This document shows, piece after piece, positions 45,303 to 52,253 of a stretch of 64,000 nucleotides of DNA. The translations under genes and the position numbers were made by a program. The notes under the pieces are model-generated. The model was not told the DNA's origin and did no database searches. It saw only the letters and a program-made list of their open reading frames with translations. This stretch comes from Ruminiclostridium sufflavum DSM 19573. Its GTDB lineage: Bacteria > Bacillota > Clostridia > Acetivibrionales > DSM-1351. Location: contig NZ_QKMR01000017.1 of assembly GCF_003208175.1 (NCBI RefSeq), forward strand, positions 33,651-97,650, read 5' to 3'. The first letter of the stretch is position 1; each line of letters begins with the position of its first letter.

Positions 45303-46991
45303 ATGAAAAAGAGGTGCTACATATACACAAGGGTCTCAACCGAAATGCAGGCTGATGGGTATAGCTTAGATGCCCAAAAGGAAAAACTGAAGAAGTATGC
45401 AGAATATCAGGCGCTAGCTATTGTGGGTGAATATACTGACGCAGGCTCAGGTAAAAATTTAGCAGGACGCCCCAATTTTCAGAGGATGCTTACAGATATA
45501 GAACAACAGAAGGACAAAATTGATTTTGTCTTGGTTTTCAAGCTTTCGAGGTTTGGACGTAATGCCGCGGACGTTTTGAGTTCTCTTCAACTCATGCAAG
45601 ACTATGGAGTAAATCTGGTTTGCACCGAGGATGGTATTGACAGCAGTAAAGACAGTGGTAAGCTTATGATATCTGTTTTATCTGCCGTTGCAGAAATAGA
45701 GCGTGAAAATATTTTAGTCCAGACAATGGCTGGTCGTAAAGAGAAAGCACGCGTTGGAGAATGGAATGGTGGCTTTGCACCATACGGGTATGATTTAATA
45801 GATGGTAAACTGGTCATAGCAGAGGAAGAATCAGAAGTAATTAAAGTTATCTACAATCAATTTGCTACTACAAACAAGGGGATAAATTCAATAGCTTCAT
45901 ATTTAAACGATAATTCCGAGTATCAAAAGAAAAAAAGACAAAATGGTACTTTAGATGCTTTTTCAGCATCTTTTGTTAAAGGTGTTTTAGATAACCCTGT
46001 GTACATGGGGAAGATATCATATGGCAGAAGAAAGAATGAAAAAATACAAGGGGAACGGAACAAATCCCATATTGTAAAGCAGAAGGAGTTCCCTGTTTAC
46101 AATGGAATCCATGAAGCAATCGTATCAGAGGAATTGTGGCAAGCAGTACAAGAAAAACGTAAGTTTACTGGTTTTAAGTATGAGAAGAAGTACAGTTTAG
46201 ACCACGCAAACATACTTTCCGGAATTTTACGTTGTCCTTTATGTGGTGCTCCTATGTATGGTAATGTAAACAGAAAGAAAAAATCGGATGGGACTTATTA
46301 CAGAGATTACTTTTACTATGCCTGTAAACATAGAATGCGTGTAAATGGCCATCAATGCGATTATAAAAAGCAGTGGGGTCAAGCCAAGATAGACGAAGCT
46401 GTTGCAGAGGTAATTACTAAACTGGTGCAGAATGAAAAATTTGAGAAAGCTATAAAAGGCAAAATAAATTCTAAAATTGACACTGCTGAATTGGAAAAGG
46501 AATTAGAAAATCTTAAAAAATTACAACGTCAAACAGAGGGTGCAAAAACCAAATTAGCACAACAAATTGATTCCTTGGATATCATGGACTCTTTGTATAA
46601 TAAAAAGTATGAAGATATGCAAGACCGTTTAAACCAATTCTATGAAAAAATAGATTCAATTGAAATAGAGATGGACGAGGTCGCCGCAAGGATACAGAAT
46701 ATTAGGTTGAATAAACTTAATGCTGATAGTATTTATAACATTTTAAGGTTGTTTGACCAGTTGTATGATAAATTTACGGATATGGAGAAGAAAGAGTTTG
46801 TAAATAGCTTTGTGGAAAAGGTTGAAATCTATCCAGGGGAACAGGAAGATGGGCGTATACTAAAGAGCCTAAAGTTTAGATTTCCAGTCTTCTTTAATGG
46901 TAGTGAAGTGAATGAAATTAGTTGGGACTCAGAAAGTACAGTTGAAGCGATAATTCTGATGACAAGATGTGGTTCAGAGGAGAAAAAGTAG
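45303..46991 (+). CDS. Large serine recombinase (TnpX-like)
   Basis: A 562-residue recombinase. I chose ATG 45303, ten bases after GGGAG; ATG 45294 is in frame. The catalytic domain has YIYTRVSTEMQ (Ser12) and SRFGRNAAD; the recombinase domain spans ~150-290; a zinc ribbon CPLCGAPMYG is near residue 313 with a second pair around residues 348-360; a coiled coil spans ~390-470. It resembles transposon recombinases such as TnpX that excise and integrate circular elements. It is transcribed alone. Confidence 0.88.
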   Translation: MKKRCYIYTRVSTEMQADGYSLDAQKEKLKKYAEYQALAIVGEYTDAGSGKNLAGRPNFQRMLTDIEQQKDKIDFVLVFKLSRFGRNAADVLSSLQLMQDYGVNLVCTEDGIDSSKDSGKLMISVLSAVAEIERENILVQTMAGRKEKARVGEWNGGFAPYGYDLIDGKLVIAEEESEVIKVIYNQFATTNKGINSIASYLNDNSEYQKKKRQNGTLDAFSASFVKGVLDNPVYMGKISYGRRKNEKIQGERNKSHIVKQKEFPVYNGIHEAIVSEELWQAVQEKRKFTGFKYEKKYSLDHANILSGILRCPLCGAPMYGNVNRKKKSDGTYYRDYFYYACKHRMRVNGHQCDYKKQWGQAKIDEAVAEVITKLVQNEKFEKAIKGKINSKIDTAELEKELENLKKLQRQTEGAKTKLAQQIDSLDIMDSLYNKKYEDMQDRLNQFYEKIDSIEIEMDEVAARIQNIRLNKLNADSIYNILRLFDQLYDKFTDMEKKEFVNSFVEKVEIYPGEQEDGRILKSLKFRFPVFFNGSEVNEISWDSESTVEAIILMTRCGSEEKK

Positions 46992-47204
46992 GGTTTGACC
47001 ACAAGATGTAGTGGTTTTGGAGTGATTTTGGGGCGAAAATTGAGCGAAAAAATGCTTGTTTTTGCCCCTTAAAAATAGGCTAAAATATAGATGACATAGA
47101 AATTTTGAGTGTGATATTCAAGGAAATAAAGGATTTACTTTTTTGATGAGAGTACTGAAAATTGAAAGAAAGGAAGATAAATAGTAATTTTTGGAGGTGC
47201 TTAT
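46992..47204 (+). other. Gene-free region after the recombinase
   Basis: 213 bases with no supported gene. An imperfect inverted repeat GGGGCGAAAA / TTTTTGCCCC spans 47030-47068 and may terminate the recombinase transcript. The transposon end would be expected near here, but I cannot locate its crossover point. Confidence 0.4.
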
Positions 47205-47981
47205 ATGAAGATTTTATCATTAAATATCAACAACTTTGGAGTATATGAGGCACCGAATAGATACAAAGCAGAAGGAATTTTACACTATATTTCAGATAAA
47301 TCACTAGACATAGTAATTTTACAAGAGTTTAGAAAATCAGATGTTGGAAATTTGTTTTTAGAAGAATTAGATAAAAGGGGATGGGTAGTGAAATATCCCA
47401 AACATCCTTTTAAAAAAGATACATGTGAGAAGGATTATAAAGTTCAAAGTCATGTAATTGCTTTGATTTCAAAAGAATTGAAAGATTATGAAATAGTTAA
47501 TCCAATAATCAATTCAAAATCCCAAATGTGGCCACGCTGGATTGGAATTGACATTTCAAATCTCCAAATTGTTGGTGTACATATCCCATCATGGAATCAG
47601 CGTCCGACAGATTCAGAATATTATTGGGAGGATATGCTAAGTTACTTTGATAGTACCATTGCAAATAAGGTAATTATTATTGGAGATATGAATGTATATG
47701 AAAAAGGTACTAATTCAAAGAAAAAATTCTATGAATTAATAGATAAAGGTTTAGAGGATTTATGGAGGAAAAGTGTTATCAATAACAAAGCATTTATTAT
47801 TAATGAGGATAGCATCGAAAGAAAATGTGATGATAAAGATAAGCTTACATATAAAAATATAACTCGTATAGACTATGCTTTAGGCGTAAGTGACATTACA
47901 ATTAGCAAAATGATTATTGATGACTCAACTTTAAAATTTACAGATCATAGTGCGTTGTTGTTATATATAGACAATAAGTAA
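47205..47981 (+). CDS. Endonuclease/exonuclease/phosphatase family protein
   Basis: A 258-residue protein, ATG 47205, with TTGGAGGTG upstream. It has the full set of EEP motifs: LNINNFG (residues 5-11), ILQEFR (residue ~42), IIGDMN (residues ~163-168) and FTDHSALL at the end (residues ~244-251). The family includes DNA nucleases and lipid or nucleotide phosphodiesterases. There is no signal peptide, so it acts in the cytoplasm. Its place beside recombinase and ICE genes suggests a cargo or defence role. Confidence 0.78.
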   Translation: MKILSLNINNFGVYEAPNRYKAEGILHYISDKSLDIVILQEFRKSDVGNLFLEELDKRGWVVKYPKHPFKKDTCEKDYKVQSHVIALISKELKDYEIVNPIINSKSQMWPRWIGIDISNLQIVGVHIPSWNQRPTDSEYYWEDMLSYFDSTIANKVIIIGDMNVYEKGTNSKKKFYELIDKGLEDLWRKSVINNKAFIINEDSIERKCDDKDKLTYKNITRIDYALGVSDITISKMIIDDSTLKFTDHSALLLYIDNK

Positions 47982-48000
47982 TTAATAAATTAAATAAATA

Positions 48001-48056
48001 AAGAGCCTAAGTTTTTAAGCAATTTAATGATTGTTGGACTTAGTCTCTTTTTTTAT
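48001..48056 (+). terminator. Rho-independent terminator
   Basis: AAGAGCCTAAGT at 48001-48012 pairs with ACTTAGTCTCTT at 48038-48049, followed by seven T. It ends the EEP gene. Confidence 0.8.
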
Positions 48057-48087
48057 ACCCAAAAACAGAAAGCGAGGTCAACAGACG

Positions 48088-48777
48088 ATGTCAAAATATT
48101 TTATGTATGGTACAGAGTTGCAGGAACTTGAACAGATGATGATGCTTGTACCAAATTTTATGCCAAGAAGAAGTGGGGTGATTATAGTGAAAAAGCTACA
48201 GAACAAAAATGAAAATATAAGATGCTCTGATTGTAATTATTTTATTGGCAGTCAATGCAGTAAAAATATTTGTAGTTGTTTTGCAGAAAGATTGAAAGCA
48301 GGAATGATTTGTTATGAAACTATTGTTAAAAACTGCTATAAGGAATTCAAATCATACCGTTTCAAGAGAAGGCTTGCCCGGTTAGTCAGAAACTTTGATG
48401 GGGATATTTTTATAAATCCAATTCACCGTTTCAGATTTTATAAAGTCTGCCGGATACAAAATGTATCAATGGAAAATAGAAGTCCAAGTTACCTTGCAGT
48501 GCTGTTTCTGCTTACTGCAGATGACAGGCTGTGGGATTTGGCGAAGGGACATACATATTTAGATTGTTTTGATTTTAAAAGAATGAACCTGAAAGGAATC
48601 AATACAGATGAATATGCATTGTACCAAACAGCACGAACTATCATCTTGGGAAGAGAGTACATAAGGATAGATGAAATAGCAGATGAGAATTTAATTGAAG
48701 AAGATACATTCAAAGCCATAATCAATGCTGTTTTGATTTCTAAATATGGAGCAGATATGTTCCAAGTAAATTGCTAA
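48088..48777 (+). CDS. ICE accessory protein with cysteine-rich segment
   Basis: A 229-residue protein, ATG 48088, with AGCGAGG upstream. Residues 1-30 (MSKYFMYGTELQELEQMMML, then VPNFMPRRSG) are typical of a small ICE accessory family. A cysteine cluster CSDCNYFIGSQCSKNICSC (residues ~48-66) may bind zinc. The remaining 150 residues are helical. I cannot assign a function. It is the first gene of the ICE block. Confidence 0.6.
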   Translation: MSKYFMYGTELQELEQMMMLVPNFMPRRSGVIIVKKLQNKNENIRCSDCNYFIGSQCSKNICSCFAERLKAGMICYETIVKNCYKEFKSYRFKRRLARLVRNFDGDIFINPIHRFRFYKVCRIQNVSMENRSPSYLAVLFLLTADDRLWDLAKGHTYLDCFDFKRMNLKGINTDEYALYQTARTIILGREYIRIDEIADENLIEEDTFKAIINAVLISKYGADMFQVNC

Positions 48778-48842
48778 TAAGAGCTGATTTTATAAATGAG
48801 ATGTTTGTTTTCATCTTCAGGAATAAAATAAGCTCTTTTTTT
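48776..48842 (+). terminator. Rho-independent terminator
   Basis: ATAAGAGCT at 48777-48785 pairs with AGCTCTT around 48831-48837, followed by a long T run. Overlaps the end of the previous gene. Confidence 0.65.
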
Positions 48843-48876
48843 TATGTCATGAATTAAGAAACGGAGGAGTGAGAAT

Positions 48877-49170
48877 ATGAATTGTTTTCCATCAAGAAGT
48901 GAAGTTGAAAGAATTAAGAAGCAGTACCCAGTCGGGACAAGAATTGAATTAATCAGTATGGAAGATCCCCACGCACCAATTGAAAGTGGCATGCAGGGCG
49001 AAGTTGTTTGTATTGACAGCATCGGTACCCTGCATATGAAATGGGATAACGGAAGAACACTTGGTATAGTTCCAGGTGAAGATAGATTCAAAGTTATTTC
49101 AAAACCGCAGGAAGAAAGTCCGGAGCAAGAGAAGGAGCAAAATCAATCAATGGGAGGGATGAGTATGTAG
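48877..49170 (+). CDS. DUF4314 family protein
   Basis: A 97-residue protein, ATG 48877, with CGGAGGAG upstream. VGTRIELISMEDPHAPIESG, then GEVVCIDSIGTLHMKWDNGR and LGIVPGEDRFKV match DUF4314, a small beta-barrel-like protein almost confined to ICEs. The last 25 residues are glutamine-rich. The role is unknown. Confidence 0.8.
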   Translation: MNCFPSRSEVERIKKQYPVGTRIELISMEDPHAPIESGMQGEVVCIDSIGTLHMKWDNGRTLGIVPGEDRFKVISKPQEESPEQEKEQNQSMGGMSM

Positions 49171-49367
49171 GTGAATTATGGCAAGGACATTTTGAATATT
49201 AGTGTAGAAAATTACAATGCATTGGAGGACAACAAAGGAATCATATGTTTTTATACTTGAAACCAAGTAAGGTCGGTTGAATTGCTGAAATATGCAATAA
49301 ACAACCGGCTTTTCTTGTTACTTAAAAGTTCACCAAAAAAGTTCACCAAACAAGGAGGCGATTGGAG
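49171..49367 (+). other. Gene-free region with a terminator
   Basis: About 197 bases. AGGTCGGTTG near 49270-49279 pairs with CAACCGGCTT near 49302-49311 (wobbles included) and is followed by TTCTTG. The end of the region carries the AAGGAGG ribosome site of the next gene. Confidence 0.5.
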
Positions 49368-49733
49368 GTGGAACATGTAGATATTACAGAAAAAATTTTA
49401 ACATATTTGAAAAGACATCACACTGGCGAAGGGAAAGCGGTACAAAGCAAAGGCTTGGAATTTAGATTTCAAATGAGCGGCAGAAAAATTCGTGACATCG
49501 TTAATGAACTTCGATGCGATGGTTATCCCATCTGTAGTGATGAAAACGGATATTATTATGCTGCAAATAAGAAAGAAGTTATGAGAAGTATTAGTCAGCT
49601 AAACAGTAGAATTGAAAAAATCTCTGAAGCAAAGAATGGACTTGTCAATGCCTTGCATCTTTTTCCTAATTCAAATTGTCAGATACAGCTAAAAGTTTGG
49701 ATTTTGCGAGAAAAGGAGGTGATCAGATATTAA
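49368..49733 (+). CDS. Winged-helix-like ICE/phage protein
   Basis: A 121-residue protein. I place the start at GTG 49368, nine bases after AAGGAGG; TTG 49362 is too close to that site. Residues 5-65 (LTYLKRHHTGEGKAVQSKGL, SGRKIRDIVNELRCDGYPI) resemble a winged-helix fold used in phage and ICE proteins that control replication or restriction. It overlaps the next gene if the latter begins at 49729. Confidence 0.6.
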   Translation: MEHVDITEKILTYLKRHHTGEGKAVQSKGLEFRFQMSGRKIRDIVNELRCDGYPICSDENGYYYAANKKEVMRSISQLNSRIEKISEAKNGLVNALHLFPNSNCQIQLKVWILREKEVIRY

Positions 49734-50586
49734 CAGCTTTATGAGTTGGATTGGTGGGAAAAAGTCCATGAGAGAATTAATTGTTTCACTTTTCCCCATA
49801 TATTATGAGCGATACATAGAAGTTTTCGGCGGTGGAGGTTGGGTACTGTTTCACAAACCACCCAACAATGATTTTGAAGTATATAATGACTTTAACAGTT
49901 TGCTTGTCAACCTGTACCGCTGTGTTAGAGATTGCTATGAAGAACTGCAGAATGAATTAATGTATGTATTAAATTCCCGTGAGGATTTTGAAAAAATCAA
50001 AGAGATGTTGGACAAAGAAACTATTGCTGATGATGTAAAGCGTGCAGCATATTTTTATCAACTGATAAGGTACAGCTATGCTTCTGGTTTGACTAGTTTT
50101 GGAAGTCAGCCACATGATATGAGGAGCAATTTTCCTGTCATTGAGCAGGCGCATCGCAGACTTGCAAAGGTAGTTATTGAGAATAAAGATTTTGAGAAAC
50201 TGATAAGGCAATATGACCGCCCTGTCAGTTTTTTTTATTTGGATCCGCCTTACTATGATACAGAAAAGTACTACAAAAATGTTGGAGAGGAGGGCTTCAG
50301 GAAAGAGGATCACATCCGACTTAGGGATACGCTAATTTCTATTGAAGGAAAGTTTCTGTTGTCATATAACGACTGTGAGTTTATTAGAGACCTCTATGAT
50401 AAGCCGGGAATTGTTATTGAAAGCCACACAAGAATCAATAACATCAAGCAAAGATATGACAACGGCGCCCAATTCCCTGAAATATTAATTGCAAACTATA
50501 ACCTGCATGAAAAGGCACAAAATGCTCCAAAGCAAATGAACTTATTTGATTCAAAAAATGATTCGTCAGAGGAGGAAACAGATTGA
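49729..50586 (+). CDS. Dam-like D12-class adenine methyltransferase, possible AUU start
   Basis: About 285 residues. SWIGGKKSMRE is the SAM-binding motif, FGGGGWVLFHKP the second D12 motif, and FYLDPPYYD (residues ~168-176) motif IV. The ATG at 49741 lies 22 bases after AAGGAGG, which is too far. ATT at 49729 lies nine bases after it and would give INSFMSWIGGK, matching the MNSF(M/I)SWIGGK start of relatives. An AUU start, as in infC, is my preferred reading. No restriction partner follows, so it is an orphan methylase. Confidence 0.82.
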   Translation: MNSFMSWIGGKKSMRELIVSLFPIYYERYIEVFGGGGWVLFHKPPNNDFEVYNDFNSLLVNLYRCVRDCYEELQNELMYVLNSREDFEKIKEMLDKETIADDVKRAAYFYQLIRYSYASGLTSFGSQPHDMRSNFPVIEQAHRRLAKVVIENKDFEKLIRQYDRPVSFFYLDPPYYDTEKYYKNVGEEGFRKEDHIRLRDTLISIEGKFLLSYNDCEFIRDLYDKPGIVIESHTRINNIKQRYDNGAQFPEILIANYNLHEKAQNAPKQMNLFDSKNDSSEEETD

Positions 50587-51125
50587 AGCAGACAAAACAA
50601 ACAAAGCAAAATATAAAGGGTTTTCTATGTGTTCCTATTACAGAAGAGGCTGAAAAGAAAATTGGTGACGTAGGAAAGTTGGAGGCAACAACGATAAAAA
50701 ATGGTTTAGTGTTTATGAAATCTGAAATGACAGCAATGGAAGTTGTGGAAACGCTGAAGGGGTTGAAAGAGGTAGTGGAAGAACTGTATATAACTCTTGC
50801 AGATGCACCTGGAATCTGCGAATGCTGTGACTGTTCAGCAGAAACAGAAGATGCGGTATCAATCAGGCTACCAGAATTCATTTTGGAGGATGCAGGTATT
50901 CCGAAAGATGCAAAGCTATGTGCATATACAGATGAAGGCAGCGGAGAAGTGACTGTCATTGAGGCAGAATACAAACATGACTTATCCGACGTTCCAAAAG
51001 ATATTCTACAGATGCTAAAAGCAATGAGAGTTTGTATGGCAGGTCTAAACAATCGGCTGATGTCGGAGGAAATCATCTATGGAAAACAGGTGTGCCCTAA
51101 TACCTGCAGAAGCACAAAGAAATGA
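50583..51125 (+). CDS. Hypothetical ICE protein
   Basis: A 180-residue acidic protein starting at TTG 50583 within the methylase stop, with GAGGAGG seven bases upstream. The central part has CECCDCSAE (residues ~80-88), a small cysteine cluster that could bind a metal or form disulfides. No family recognised with confidence. Translational coupling suggests a role tied to the methylase or the ICE accessory set. Confidence 0.6.
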   Translation: MKQTKQTKQNIKGFLCVPITEEAEKKIGDVGKLEATTIKNGLVFMKSEMTAMEVVETLKGLKEVVEELYITLADAPGICECCDCSAETEDAVSIRLPEFILEDAGIPKDAKLCAYTDEGSGEVTVIEAEYKHDLSDVPKDILQMLKAMRVCMAGLNNRLMSEEIIYGKQVCPNTCRSTKK

Positions 51126-51154
51126 AAGTACGTTGATGAGTGGAGGTAATGCAA

Positions 51155-51709
51155 TTGAGAGGTATTGAAATAAAGAACGGCTGTATTGTCTACTATGGTA
51201 ATCCTGCAGGATATATCAAAGAAGATAAGGCGACCGTGGACAAAATGTTTCAAAGCAAGGAATTTGAAGAATGGCTTAACGAAAAGAGACTTATTCCAAA
51301 TTGGACAGACGGAGTGTTTGAAAAACTTTCAATAGGGGAAAAAATTTCCGAACTACATAAAGAAATAAAACCTCTTAAAAATGTACGTATCTGGCAGTTA
51401 AAAGCTGATTCGGATTTTGAACTGAGGTTTAAATCCTATGAGGAAGTCTTAAAGCTCTCAGGAGAACCAAGTATGAAAAATTATGAAACGGTTTATGACG
51501 GAGAGCTTGAAACAAATGACTTGGAATCCATCTACACTAAATTCAATATAGAACACCCAAATGGATTTAAGGGACACTCCCTTTCAATTTCCGATGTGGT
51601 GGAACTGTACGATGATAGCGGCAGTGAATTTCATTATGTTGACAGGGTTGGATTTCAGAAAATTGGATTTGCAGATCAGCATGAACATGGCATGAGGATG
51701 GGCATGTAA
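51155..51709 (+). CDS. YodL/DUF4316-like protein
   Basis: A 184-residue protein. I choose TTG 51155, eight bases after GGAGG; ATG 51149 is too close. WQLKADSDFELRFKSYEEVL, ETVYDGELETNDLESIYTKF and HPNGFKGHSLSISDVVELYD match the YodL-like domain commonly encoded in ICEs. GFQKIGF at the end fits too. The domain's job is unknown, perhaps in anti-restriction or regulation. Confidence 0.75.
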   Translation: MRGIEIKNGCIVYYGNPAGYIKEDKATVDKMFQSKEFEEWLNEKRLIPNWTDGVFEKLSIGEKISELHKEIKPLKNVRIWQLKADSDFELRFKSYEEVLKLSGEPSMKNYETVYDGELETNDLESIYTKFNIEHPNGFKGHSLSISDVVELYDDSGSEFHYVDRVGFQKIGFADQHEHGMRMGM

Positions 51710-51731
51710 ATAAATTAAGGAGCGATATATT

Positions 51732-52103
51732 ATGGAAAAAACAGCGAACGAACAGAAGAAAGAGGATACAGGTCTTCACTACGATGTAAAAATTCAAAGC
51801 ATTAGGCCGGAAGGAACACTAAGAGCAACTGCAACGGTTAATATAAACAGTGCTTTTGCCATACGAGGTGTAAAACTGATGGAGGGTTCTAAAGGATTAT
51901 TTGTATCAATGCCAAGCTATAAAGCAGGAAACGGTGAATATAAAGATATATGTTTTCCTTGTACAGCGGAAGCCAGAAAAGAGTTTGACAGTGCAGTGAT
52001 CGGGGCTTATGAGCAGGCAATTACACAGGGGCAGAACCAAGTACAGAAACAGGAAATGCCTGTAGGAACAGAGCAGGGTAATGCTCAAACAATGACAATA
52101 TAA
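51732..52103 (+). CDS. SpoVG-like protein
   Basis: A 123-residue protein, ATG 51732, with TAAGGAGCG upstream. IRPEGTLRATATVNINSAFA, IRGVKLMEGSKGLFVSMPSY and YKDICFPCTAEARKEFDSAV match the SpoVG family, which binds RNA or DNA and regulates septation and virulence genes. ICE copies are common, probably as regulators. The C-terminal 20 residues are glutamine-rich and not conserved. Confidence 0.8.
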   Translation: MEKTANEQKKEDTGLHYDVKIQSIRPEGTLRATATVNINSAFAIRGVKLMEGSKGLFVSMPSYKAGNGEYKDICFPCTAEARKEFDSAVIGAYEQAITQGQNQVQKQEMPVGTEQGNAQTMTI

Positions 52104-52147
52104 ATTGAATAATAAAATATGATGAAGAAAGAATGAGGTAAATTAGT

Positions 52148-52253
52148 ATGAAAAAATTAATGAGAAGAGTAAATACTTTTGCAGCAGGACAAGTTATTAA
52201 AATGAAAAATGCGGTAAGCAACAACAGAGGAGACGGATATATAGATACTGCTG
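52148..52253 (+). CDS. DUF6133 pilin-like protein, exon 1
   Basis: Codons 1-35 and the first base of codon 36 of a 76-residue protein interrupted by a group II intron. Exon 1 ends GDGYIDTA. SNNRGDGYIDTA resembles a prepilin peptidase cleavage site (cut after G), as found in Tad-type pilins. Joined to exon 2 (54853-54977) the frame reads GYIDTAVKILIAVVLGALLL without interruption, the pattern of DUF6133 ICE proteins. Unspliced translation stops five codons into the intron (residues SVRA). Confidence 0.82.
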
